In this document: piece by piece, positions 16,642-24,100 of the stretch
How positions within the stretch are numbered: position 1 is the stretch's first letter
Layout: each line of letters opens with the position of its first letter
NCBI GenBank assembly: GCA_009773645.1
Contig: WSYB01000013.1
Location: forward strand, 62,001 to 126,000
Direction: 5' to 3'
DNA: 64,000 nucleotides
Source of the DNA: Geobacteraceae bacterium
Lineage (GTDB): Bacteria; Desulfobacterota; Desulfuromonadia; Geobacterales; Geobacteraceae
Made by a program: the position numbers and the translations under genes
The notes under the pieces: model-generated
What the model was told of the DNA's origin: nothing
Database searches by the model: none
Seen by the model: only the letters and a program-made list of their open reading frames with translations

Positions 16642-16663
16642 GGGGACCCGTTGCCGGGTCCCC
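16642..16663 (-). terminator. Intrinsic terminator of the PstS-like gene
   Basis: GGGGACCCG pairs perfectly with CGGGTCCCC around a 4-base loop. On the minus strand it is followed by a run of eight T. Confidence 0.9.
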
Positions 16664-16691
16664 ATGGTGCTGCAAAAGAGTGGCGAAGCTA

Positions 16692-18068
16692 CTAGGGGGT
16701 AGCCGGGGTGGCTGCACCGATGTATACAGGGAAAGAAAGGTCGGTGCCGCGATAGTACTGCATCTCACCGAAGGTTGCCCACCAGAGCTGCTTGGAAGCC
16801 GGGATGTTGGCCGGGTCGTTGGCGAAAGCCAGCAGATTGCTGTAAACGGTAGCGTCATCTGCGGTAAGGGTGGCCGGGTTGGTGTAGAGGAGGCCGATGC
16901 TGTAGTAGTCATAGACGCCGTTGCGGATGTTGGTCCTGCTGGGGAAGTTGCCGTTGTAATTGACCTTGACGACGTTGGGACCGGCAGTAGCAGAAATCCC
17001 TTTGTCGGCGTCAAGATAGCCGACTGCGCCGGCAGCGCCGTTCACGCAGGTAACCATGTCGTCGCTGGTTTTCACATAGTTGACGGACGGGATCCCGGTG
17101 GGATCGTTGTATGCGGCAATGGAGGTGCCCCAGCCGGTATCGCCGGCGCTCATGATCATCTTGTCAAGGACGGCGTGGGTGCCGGAACCGGGTACGCGGA
17201 GGCAGACCTTGGTGGTGATGTCGGCGGCAGAGCCCTGGGCGCCGGCGGCGGAACCGAAGTACTCACCGAGATATTTCCAGGTAGGGACCTGGCCGGAGAA
17301 GAGCATGACCGCCTGGAGACGGGAAAGGTTGTTGATGGTCTTGAAGGTCGTCTCGCAGGTGTTGCCGCTGGGGCACTGGGTGGCGTCGGTGCAGTAGGCG
17401 CCGGTGCGGGCGCCGGTGGTGTCAATGCAGTGGCGGGCCGTAACACCCTTGTTTACGACAAAAGAGAACGGCACCACGAGTGCCTTGTCGGCGGTCAGGG
17501 AGCTGAAGTCGGTGCCGGCAGGGGCCAGGGGGTACTGCTTGGGCGGTACTGCATTGTCAAAAGCAACCTGGTTGATGTTGGCGGCATCCAGGTCGGAGGT
17601 GCCGACATGGACCTTGTAACAGCCGAGGCTGCTGGCCAGGGTGCCGGTGGCGATGGTTTTGTCCTTGGGCAGGCGCCGCTCGCCCGCGTTGGGGCAGCCG
17701 TCGTCGGCTTCATTTTCAAGCGGGAGGTTCAGGTTAACCGCCAGGGGGCCTTCCAGGGAGGCGATACCGGCGGTGCGGATTTCAATGCTTCCGCCCGGGA
17801 CCTTGGTGACGTCGCAGCCGGAGCCGCTGGCAAAGCCGTATTTTACCTGGGAGCCGGAGTTGAAGGCGATCTTCTTGTTGTAGGCGTCGCCGTTAGCAGG
17901 ATCAGTGGTGGTGCAGCCGAGGTATTTGAGGAAGGGGACCGCCTCGGAAACCCAGAAATCGCCCTGGGCGGAGGCGCCGTAGATGTTCAACTGCACGGCA
18001 GCGTTGGCTGTGCCGGCGCAGAGAAGGGCGGCGGCGGCCAGTGTGGCTACTTTGGTCTGTACTTTCAT
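16692..18068 (-). CDS. PstS-like periplasmic binding protein with Cys-rich insert
   Basis: 458 residues from ATG at 18068 (AGGAG before it; the open frame extends 35 codons further but without signal features). Signal peptide ends at about TANA/AVQL. The fold resembles the phosphate-binding PstS class: an early YGASAQGDF segment, PGSGTHAVLDKMI in the position of the PstS Ser/Thr phosphate loop, and a late GAVGYLDAD. An extra block at about residues 220-250 contains four cysteines (RHC, AYC, TQC, NTC), and about six more are scattered, so it is likely disulfide-rich. Proteins of this type occur beside PEP-CTERM systems without PstABC, as here, so it may bind ligand without transport. Phosphate as ligand is inference. 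Confidence 0.7.
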   Translation of the reverse strand: MKVQTKVATLAAAALLCAGTANAAVQLNIYGASAQGDFWVSEAVPFLKYLGCTTTDPANGDAYNKKIAFNSGSQVKYGFASGSGCDVTKVPGGSIEIRTAGIASLEGPLAVNLNLPLENEADDGCPNAGERRLPKDKTIATGTLASSLGCYKVHVGTSDLDAANINQVAFDNAVPPKQYPLAPAGTDFSSLTADKALVVPFSFVVNKGVTARHCIDTTGARTGAYCTDATQCPSGNTCETTFKTINNLSRLQAVMLFSGQVPTWKYLGEYFGSAAGAQGSAADITTKVCLRVPGSGTHAVLDKMIMSAGDTGWGTSIAAYNDPTGIPSVNYVKTSDDMVTCVNGAAGAVGYLDADKGISATAGPNVVKVNYNGNFPSRTNIRNGVYDYYSIGLLYTNPATLTADDATVYSNLLAFANDPANIPASKQLWWATFGEMQYYRGTDLSFPVYIGAATPATP

Positions 18069-18240
18069 TTGTCTTATTCTCCTTTTTTGCGTTCTGTTGG
18101 TTGAACCGTGGTTCCATTGTTCATCTGCGTGTCGGTCAATTCCGCGCCGGGCAGGGGAGGTAATGCCCATCATGCGCTCCGGCGTATTGTAGTGGCCCTT
18201 CTCCGGCCCGCGGCGGCGCGTGTACGTCAGTTCAGGCGGA

Positions 18241-18963
18241 TTACTTCCGTTTCCGGCGCAGGCCGACCATGCCGAGGAGGCCGGAGCCCATCAGGAAGAA
18301 GGCCGGCGGAATTGGCACAGCTTTGACGGAGGAGAGCCCGGTTGTCTTGTCGGTGGTCAGGGTTAAGAACTGGGTGCCGAATACGGAGGCGTTCGCATTA
18401 TCGAACTTATAGATGTGGGTCTCCGCGTTGTTGACCATGGTGGCGAGGGAAACATTGCTGAGATTGGCCGTAGTGGAGCCGGCGGTAAAAAAGCTGCCGA
18501 AGTTGACACCTTCCTTCTTGAAAAAACCGTTAACGTTGGTGTTGGAACCAAGTCCGCCGGCCAGGGCGCCGTCGGTATTTACAGAAGTCACAAGCCCCGC
18601 ACCGGCAGAGGCCCACTTGAGGGCATTGATTTTCGGAATTGCGGTTTCATTGGTCTGGCTCAGGTAAACTTGCTTGTTGGCTACGTCGAAAGCGAAGTAG
18701 GCGATCTTCAGGTTCGAGCCGGCCGTGGCGGCCGCGGCGTCGAAGGCGGCCGTCTTGTAGGCATTCCCCACAACCGTCGTGGCGGTCAGCGACTTAAGGG
18801 TGGAAAAGTTCCCCAGGTCGGATATCTGCTCATAGGTTGTCTTGGTGGTGGCGTCGTAGACGACCCGGTACAGCTCGAGGTCGGTCGCCACAAAGGCAAA
18901 GGCGTTGCTGGCGGCGATGGTCATCAGGGCGCCGGCCAGAAGGGCAACTATTTTCTTTTTCAT
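18241..18963 (-). CDS. Exported protein with PEP-CTERM-like sorting tail
   Basis: 240 residues. Signal peptide at 1-23 (MKKKIVALLAGALMTIAASN, cleavage near AFA/F). The mature domain is Ala/Thr/Asn-rich with predicted beta strands; family not recognised. The tail VPIPPAFFLMGSGLLG, then GLRRKRK, is a textbook sorting signal of the local type. GGAG lies 7 bases before the ATG. The PstS-like gene follows 172 bases downstream on the same strand with no clear terminator between, so they may be cotranscribed. The upstream leader contains two GNRA hairpins (19054-19110). Confidence 0.8.
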   Translation of the reverse strand: MKKKIVALLAGALMTIAASNAFAFVATDLELYRVVYDATTKTTYEQISDLGNFSTLKSLTATTVVGNAYKTAAFDAAAATAGSNLKIAYFAFDVANKQVYLSQTNETAIPKINALKWASAGAGLVTSVNTDGALAGGLGSNTNVNGFFKKEGVNFGSFFTAGSTTANLSNVSLATMVNNAETHIYKFDNANASVFGTQFLTLTTDKTTGLSSVKAVPIPPAFFLMGSGLLGMVGLRRKRK

Positions 18964-19053
18964 TGTTCCGTTCTCCTTTTCTTCCTTGGTTGGTGTGAAA
19001 TTGAATGAGTTACTTCCCGTGTTTCATTTTCAATTTCCCCAGGCGGCCCGGCT

Positions 19054-19110
19054 GTCCGGTTTCCCGGACCCTTAGGCTTTCCGTCATCCGGTTACCCGGA
19101 TTTTGGCTTT
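19054..19110 (-). promoter_or_regulatory. Twin GNRA-hairpin element in the leader of a sorted-protein gene
   Basis: In the minus-strand RNA two 6-bp hairpins follow each other: ATCCGG closed by GUAA, and GTCCGG closed by GAAA. Each is preceded by AAAGCC, the two copies being 30 bases apart. The string GACGGAAAGCC and the following CAGCCGGG resemble the core of GEMM-I (c-di-GMP/cGAMP) riboswitches, but the usual 5' GGCAAACC half is not evident. A cis-regulatory RNA is plausible; the ligand is unknown. Confidence 0.4.
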
Positions 19111-19227
19111 ATCTGAAGAGTGGGCGAAGGCGTGCGGCCTTCAACAGACTTTGTTCATTTCTTTGGCTATTCGGTTGTGTCTTTGCCTCTGGTCCCCCCT
19201 TTCCGTGTGGATTTTATTCCGTGCCGC

Positions 19228-19352
19228 AAAAAAAAAGCCCAATCCAAGTGCAGCAATAAACAATCGGCGGGACTAGATGCATCCCTGCCAACGGCAACAG
19301 GCTCTCGAATCGGGCTTTCTGGGTCCTAAGGGAACTTAGGTCAGCAAGGTAC
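19228..19352 (-). ncRNA. Candidate structured RNA ending in an intrinsic terminator
   Basis: On the minus strand AGCCCGATTCGA (19316-19305) pairs over 12 positions, with G-U wobbles, with TTGGATTGGGCT (19247-19236), and nine T follow. The 57-base interior contains its own stem (GGCAGGGA/TCCCGCC). A 6-bp hairpin (19325-19340) precedes it. This could be a small RNA, the 3' end of the preceding 60-codon message, or an attenuator for the sorted-protein gene 265 bases on. Confidence 0.4.
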
Positions 19353-19388
19353 CCTGTATTTAAATTTAGTGTTGAAGGAGCGCCGCTC

Positions 19389-19571
19389 CTATTTACCCTT
19401 CAATATCTCCTCGAATTTCTCGATCCTGCCGATCCCCCCCTGGCTGAAGTTGACCTTTATATGGCCGGTGAACTCTTCCGTGATCAATCGGGTCAAGACT
19501 TCCGTCAACAGGTGGAGCTTTTCCAACTGCCGCTCTTTTATCAAAACCAATGGCAGATTGAGTTTTTCCAT
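19389..19571 (-). CDS. 60-residue conserved-looking hypothetical protein
   Basis: A short frame with AAAGAG before the ATG. The sequence is balanced and protein-like: an amphipathic helix (KERQLEKLHLLTEVLTRLI), then a strand pair with GHIKVNFSQGGIGRIEKFEE. The G-x-I-x-V...G-x-I-x-R-I-E pattern recalls small DUF2292-type proteins, which is only a resemblance. It is the first gene downstream of the two tandem candidate PhoB boxes (19676-19704 and 19793-19821) and the structured RNA follows it. Function unknown. Confidence 0.55.
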   Translation of the reverse strand: MEKLNLPLVLIKERQLEKLHLLTEVLTRLITEEFTGHIKVNFSQGGIGRIEKFEEILKGK

Positions 19572-19675
19572 GTAGTCACTCTTTATTTACGGCCGTGGCG
19601 CCTGTGGCGATCTGCACATGAACCGGCGCATCATAATTAAAGTTTCTCAGACGCGGGGAAGGTTAACAGGTAATT

Positions 19676-19704
19676 GTTACATCCATACAACGGGTTTCTG
19701 AAGG
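19676..19704 (-). promoter_or_regulatory. Candidate PhoB box A (tandem pair)
   Basis: On the minus strand CCTTCAG, CCGTTGT and ATGTAAC lie at 11-bp steps, with spacer AAAC after the first, as in the strong box at 20277. A TAACCT hexamer begins 10 bases further on (19660-19665). It faces the 60-codon gene. Confidence 0.5.
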
Positions 19705-19792
19705 TTAGATGAAAATGATGCACTCTGTTTTTTTCCCTTTGGCGAAGATGAAAAATTCGTTCAACCGTTGAGCGGGAGATTAGCAAAGGATT

Positions 19793-19821
19793 GTTACATT
19801 GCTACGTCGTGTTTCTGAAAA
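19793..19821 (-). promoter_or_regulatory. Candidate PhoB box B (tandem pair)
   Basis: On the minus strand TTTTCAG, ACGACGT and ATGTAAC lie at 11-bp steps, again with AAAC as first spacer. TAATCT follows at a 10-base distance (19777-19782). Boxes A and B and their flanks are similar over about 45 bases and 117 bp apart, suggesting a duplicated promoter. Confidence 0.5.
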
Positions 19822-19910
19822 TCAGATGAATATCGAAGGCATCTAAATCTTGTTGAGAAAATTACATTGTCCGTGCTGATTAGTACGAATGTTCCGTAAC
19901 TCCCAAAATA

Positions 19911-20018
19911 CTCCTTCCCCCTTGATGGGGAAGGGCTGGGGTGGGGGTGCAACCAGCTGATGTTTCAAGCCTCATTTTGCACCCTCCCCCCGCCCCCTCC
20001 CATCGAAGGGAGGGGGAG
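19911..20018. repeat. C/G-rich inverted repeat, large palindrome
   Basis: Two 42-base imperfect inverted arms (19911-19952 and 19977-20018) around a 24-base loop, each ending with TTGCA/TGCAA next to the loop. The CCCTCCC...GGGAGGGGG core recurs at 37811-37920, with half-copies near 7548-7572 and 20176-20197. It is a dispersed non-coding repeat family. Confidence 0.75.
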
Positions 20019-20276
20019 AAGAATAGCGGAAGATTGTCTTGTATGGTCACCGATTGGGTGAATGTTCCTGCTCTACAACATTTCGAATATTCGTGCTAAT
20101 TCGTGAAAATTCGTGGTTAAAATGCTTTTTTCAGGTTCATTTGTATATCTATCTTGGCGTCAAGCACAGACGGTTTCCTCTCCCTCTCGGAGAGGGGGCA
20201 ATTCAGAACAGCAAAAGACGGCAGCGCCCATGATCGGCGCTCTTCTGGCTAAATATGAAAGAAGGTCTTTATCCAA

Positions 20277-20305
20277 CTTTCATAAACCTGTCGTGAAAAT
20301 GTAAC
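20277..20305 (+). promoter_or_regulatory. PhoB box of the adhesin-export operon
   Basis: CTTTCAT, CTGTCGT and ATGTAAC at exact 11-bp spacing, with a TAGACT hexamer 10 bases later (20316-20321). Two near-identical sites occur at 34620 and 50436. It is a close match to the E. coli Pho-box layout. Confidence 0.7.
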
Positions 20306-20361
20306 AAAGCTCGGCTAGACTCCGCTCCTTGATTTTATATTTACAAAGGGGGGCAATTCCC

Positions 20362-22377
20362 ATGACCATTGACATCAGGGACAATTTAATAAAGGCCGTG
20401 TGCATAGCGGTCATGGCCACGGCGTCGGCCGGCTGCGCTGCCGGGGGTGGGAAGCGGGTCGTCATGCCGGGCGACAGGGTCGGCATTCATTTTACCTGCC
20501 GCTTGGCCGGTGGTGAGCTTGCGGCGAGCACCAGGCAGGAAGCCGATGGGGGGAGTGCGGTTTCTCCGGTCTACGTCAAGAGGGAGAAGAGCGATGCGCT
20601 GGTCGTGGAGGCCGGGGCTGCAATGCCCGGAGCAAACGGAATAAACGGAAGGTCGTTCGAGGACGAGATCGTTGACCGTGTTGCGAAAGGGGTGGTCGGC
20701 TCGAAGCAGGGAGAAACCCTTAGCCTGGAGCTCGCTGCAGAGCGCGCCGCCGGTCTTCCTGAAAATGAGCAGTATATAAGTATTGCCCGGATAAGGAGGC
20801 ATCCCAGGGAATTGAGGATGTCCCCGGAAAAGTTCAAGGAGGCGACCGGCAGGGAGGCGGCTGCCGATCAGCAGTACATAATAGATCCTGCGGTGCCGGG
20901 AAAGGTGGCGAGCGTCTCGGGTAACGAGGTCGTCATACGCTTTGCGCCCAAGGAGACGGAAGTCGATCTCCCGTTCGGCAGGGGGACGATCAGGGAAAAG
21001 GGCGACCAGTACGAGATAGATATTCATGCCGTCAAGGGGACCCTGGTAAGGACTGCCGGCATGGTGGGACGCATTGTCGATGTGGGAGCCGATTATATAA
21101 AGCTCGATTACGGCCATCCCTTTGGCGGTGAGAAGCTTCGCTGCAATGTCACGGTGGAATCGGTAGAGCCGGGAGCAAAGTCAAAACCTGCACAGGCGCC
21201 GGCTGACGTGCCCGCTGCCGGCATTGGGCACGAGGAAGCGCAGAAGATGCTTGATGGTGCGCTGAAAAAGGCCGCGGCAGAGGGGAGCCGGATCGTCACG
21301 GTCGATGTGCGGTCCGGCGCCGCGCAGCCGGGCGACCTGGTCACCTTCAATTACACGGCGTCGCTGGAAGACGGCGCTATCTTCAGCACCACGTCGGAGA
21401 GCGCGGCAAAAGACCCTGCGCGGCAAAAGGTCTCCTGGTTCAGGGAGCCGGCCCGATACGCCGCCGAGGAGATTGCGGCAGGCAAAGAGGAGCTTATGCC
21501 GGGGCTGGGCGAGGCGGTGCTGGGGCTTGCCGCCGGCGCGAAAAAACAGGTAAGGATCTCGCCGGATAAGGCTTTCGGCACGCCGGACCCGCAAAAGCTG
21601 ATTCAGCTTCCCCGCGTCATGACGATCCCCCGTGTAATCCGCATGCCTGCCGACGACTATGTCAAGCGGTTTTCCTCGTTTCCGGTTCTCAACAAGGAGG
21701 TGGCGCTGGTCCCCTACGTAAAGACACAGGTGACGGAAGTGACGGAGCGTGATGTGGCGCTGGAGTCCCTGGCCGGAAACGGTGAGACCGTCACGGAAAG
21801 TTTCGGCACCGTCACAATCGGCGTGGACGGCGACCGGATCACGGCCACCCTGAAGCCCGTCATCGGCGCCCAGTTCCCGATTAAAGACGCACAGGGGATC
21901 ATTACCGCCTCGGACGGCGCGTCCTTTACTGTGGATACCAACCACCCCCTGGCCGGCAAGGTCATCGTCCTCGACCTGGAGGTGGTCTCAGTCACCAAGG
22001 CGGCAATCTTGCAGACGACCCCCATCGACTGGATCGAAGACCACGACCGCGGGCTGGCCCGGGCAAAAGAGGAAGGGAAGCCGGTCTTCCTCCTCCTTTT
22101 CGCCGACTGGTGCGGCTGGTGCAAGAAGACCTTGGGCGAGACCATTCCCGACCCCCGCATCACGAGGGTGAAGGATAAATTCGTCTGGGTGAAGGTCAAT
22201 TCGGACAAGGATGTGCGATACAAGCAGCAGTACGGCCAGAACGGCTTCCCGATGATGGTGATCCTGGGAGCCGACGGCAAAGTGCTGAAAAAGATCGACG
22301 GCTACCGGGACGCCAGAGGGCTGCAGGAGGAACTGGAAGGAATTGTAACTGCCGCAGTCGGAAAGGTGTCCCCATAA
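20362..22377 (+). CDS. Lipoprotein with two FKBP/SlyD-like domains and a thioredoxin domain
   Basis: 671 residues from ATG at 20362 (GGGGGG upstream). Lipobox ASAGC with Cys25 makes it a lipoprotein. Two SlyD-type FKBP isomerase regions follow: MPGDRVGIHFTCRLAGGE (about 35-280) and QPGDLVTFNYTASLEDG (about 315-550). Each is interrupted by an insert-in-flap chaperone domain, and the family motif GTIREKGDQYEIDIHA or a similar block is visible. The C-terminal 110 residues are a thioredoxin fold with FADWCGWCKK (CGWC near 584) and the cis-Pro loop GFPMM. Its stop overlaps the TpsB start by one base. A periplasmic holdase/foldase for the TpsB/TpsA partners is the natural inference. I know of no standard family with this domain order. 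Confidence 0.8.
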   Translation: MTIDIRDNLIKAVCIAVMATASAGCAAGGGKRVVMPGDRVGIHFTCRLAGGELAASTRQEADGGSAVSPVYVKREKSDALVVEAGAAMPGANGINGRSFEDEIVDRVAKGVVGSKQGETLSLELAAERAAGLPENEQYISIARIRRHPRELRMSPEKFKEATGREAAADQQYIIDPAVPGKVASVSGNEVVIRFAPKETEVDLPFGRGTIREKGDQYEIDIHAVKGTLVRTAGMVGRIVDVGADYIKLDYGHPFGGEKLRCNVTVESVEPGAKSKPAQAPADVPAAGIGHEEAQKMLDGALKKAAAEGSRIVTVDVRSGAAQPGDLVTFNYTASLEDGAIFSTTSESAAKDPARQKVSWFREPARYAAEEIAAGKEELMPGLGEAVLGLAAGAKKQVRISPDKAFGTPDPQKLIQLPRVMTIPRVIRMPADDYVKRFSSFPVLNKEVALVPYVKTQVTEVTERDVALESLAGNGETVTESFGTVTIGVDGDRITATLKPVIGAQFPIKDAQGIITASDGASFTVDTNHPLAGKVIVLDLEVVSVTKAAILQTTPIDWIEDHDRGLARAKEEGKPVFLLLFADWCGWCKKTLGETIPDPRITRVKDKFVWVKVNSDKDVRYKQQYGQNGFPMMVILGADGKVLKKIDGYRDARGLQEELEGIVTAAVGKVSP

Positions 22378-24059
22378 TGCCGCACCCGCTCAGCACAGTA
22401 GTCCGCTCTGCCGTTTGCTGCTTTCTGTTTCTGGCCGCCTTTGGCCGCCCCTTGTGGGCCGCCGACGGCGCCACGGCTCCCCCCCCGGCTGAGTCGGCCC
22501 CCCGGGAGGAGAATGCGCCGGCTTCACCGCCGGAACAGCCGCAGTCCGCCGAACAGGACCAGACCTTCGAAATCACCGCCTTCAAGCTGGAAGGAACAAC
22601 CCTTTTCCCGGTCCAACGCCTCCTGGACCTCTTGGATGACCTTGTGGGGACCGGCAGGACGGCGGCGGATGTGGAAAAGGCCCGGGACATCCTGGAGAAG
22701 CACTACCATGAGGAGGGATATCCGACGGTCCTGGTGAACATCCCGGAGCAAAGCGTGGAGAACGGCGTCATCCGGCTCCAGGTGATCGAGAGCAAGGTGA
22801 GCGTTACCAGGGTAACCGGGAATCGCCACTTCTCCACGGAGCTGATCCTCGACAAGCTCCCTTCGATTGCGCCCGGGGCGATCCTGTATGCTCCCAATGT
22901 CCAGAAGGAGATCAACAAGGTCAACAGGAACCCCGACCTCAAGGTAATCCCCTCCATGGCGCCCGGCAAGGAACTGGGGACCGTTGACGTGGAACTTAAG
23001 GCGGAAGACCGCCTCCCCTTTCACGGCAGCCTGGAGTTCAACAACCGCAACAGTCATGACACGACCCCCCTGCGGTTGAACCTCTCGGCCCATTATGACA
23101 ATCTCTGGGGGAAGGAGCATTCCTTTTCCCTTCAATACCAAGCATCGCCACAAAAGCTGAAGGAGGTGGAGGTCGTTTCCGGCTCCTATATGCTGCCTGC
23201 CCCCTGGGACAAGGATACCAGCCTGATCGTCTACAGTGTCTATTCCAACAGCAATACCACCTTCGGCGATGCGTTCAACACCATCGGCAAGGGGGACATC
23301 GTCGGCGGCCGGTATGTAATCCCGTTTCCTCCGTACGAGGCGTACAATCATTCGGCCGTCCTCGGTTTCGACTACAAGCATTTTCGCGAAAACACGGGGC
23401 AGACGGGCGTTCCTGAAGGTACGACCAGCTCGCCGGTGGAATATCTCCCCCTCTCACTTGCCTACAGCGGCTCACTCCCGGATTCTACGGGCATCACCCT
23501 GTTCAATGCCGCGTTCAACATGGCGTTCCGCGGCATGGTCGTCCGCCAGCAGAACTTCGAGGAGAAACGCTTCAAGGCGCGGGGGAATTATTTCTATACC
23601 ACGCTGGGCGTGGAACGGCGCCAGAAGCTTCCCGGCGGCGCTGCGTTGGGGGTGAAGCTGGACGGCCAGATTGCCGATCAGCCCCTCATCTCCAACGAAC
23701 AGTATGCGGCCGGCGGAATGGACAGCGTGCGCGGCTACAAGGAGAGCGAGCTGATGGGCGACAACACCTTTCATGGAATATTGGAGTTGAGCGCCCCGGA
23801 CCTGGCCCCCCTGTTCGGTCTCCGGGAACGGTTCCTCCTTACCCCTTACACCTTTTACGACTTTGCGGCCCTCTTTGTGAAGGACCCCCTTCCCGGCCAG
23901 GAAGACGCCATGAATCTCCAGGGAACCGGCGTCGGCATCCGCGGCTACCTGTTCCGGGACGTGGAGTTCCAGCTCGACTGGGCCTTTGCCCTGTCCGACA
24001 CGGCCAAGACGAAAACCGGCGACAATCAGCTCTATTTCAAGGTGAAGTATCAGTTTTAA
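22377..24059 (+). CDS. TpsB outer-membrane transporter (ShlB/FhaC/HecB family)
   Basis: 560 residues. Signal peptide at 1-24 (RPLWAA). A Pro-rich segment (about 27-58) precedes two POTRA domains: FEITAFKLEGTTLFP through IPEQ (about 62-130), then LQVIESKVSVTRVTGNRHFS onward (about 131-210). The rest is a 16-strand barrel. The family signature GGMDSVRGY, the conserved VRGY/F tip of Omp85-type loop L6, is present, and the last strands end in aromatic Phe. It secretes and helps fold the adjacent TpsA adhesin. One-base stop/start overlaps on both sides show tight translational coupling. Confidence 0.92.
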   Translation: MPHPLSTVVRSAVCCFLFLAAFGRPLWAADGATAPPPAESAPREENAPASPPEQPQSAEQDQTFEITAFKLEGTTLFPVQRLLDLLDDLVGTGRTAADVEKARDILEKHYHEEGYPTVLVNIPEQSVENGVIRLQVIESKVSVTRVTGNRHFSTELILDKLPSIAPGAILYAPNVQKEINKVNRNPDLKVIPSMAPGKELGTVDVELKAEDRLPFHGSLEFNNRNSHDTTPLRLNLSAHYDNLWGKEHSFSLQYQASPQKLKEVEVVSGSYMLPAPWDKDTSLIVYSVYSNSNTTFGDAFNTIGKGDIVGGRYVIPFPPYEAYNHSAVLGFDYKHFRENTGQTGVPEGTTSSPVEYLPLSLAYSGSLPDSTGITLFNAAFNMAFRGMVVRQQNFEEKRFKARGNYFYTTLGVERRQKLPGGAALGVKLDGQIADQPLISNEQYAAGGMDSVRGYKESELMGDNTFHGILELSAPDLAPLFGLRERFLLTPYTFYDFAALFVKDPLPGQEDAMNLQGTGVGIRGYLFRDVEFQLDWAFALSDTAKTKTGDNQLYFKVKYQF

Positions 24060-24100
24060 TGGAAATTGCACGGCTCTTGATAGAGAAGAGGTCTTTACCC

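Larger units (their letters stand above)
16230..16691. other. Intergenic stretch with repeat element and hairpins
   Basis: 462 bases without a credible gene. It contains a palindromic repeat element (16271-16420), a short stem AACCAGAA/TTCTGGTT (16453-16475) and the terminator of the downstream minus-strand gene (16642-16663). Confidence 0.6.
18964..19388. other. Long leader region with structured RNA candidates
   Basis: 425 bases upstream of the minus-strand sorted-protein gene and downstream of a 60-codon gene. It holds no credible gene, but contains a twin-hairpin element (19054-19110) and a long stem with T-run (19228-19316). Confidence 0.6.
19572..20361. other. Divergent regulatory region between sorted-protein genes and the TPS operon
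   Basis: 790 bases without a credible gene. It carries two minus-strand Pho-type boxes, a large inverted repeat (19911-20018), AATTCGTG-type short repeats (about 20090-20115), a half-copy of the C-rich palindrome (about 20176-20197) and the plus-strand Pho box at 20277-20305. Confidence 0.7.

Noticed and set aside
19054-19110. Firm assignment as a c-di-GMP-I (GEMM-I) riboswitch
   Set aside because: The conserved 5' half of the aptamer could not be found, so it is kept only as a candidate structured leader.
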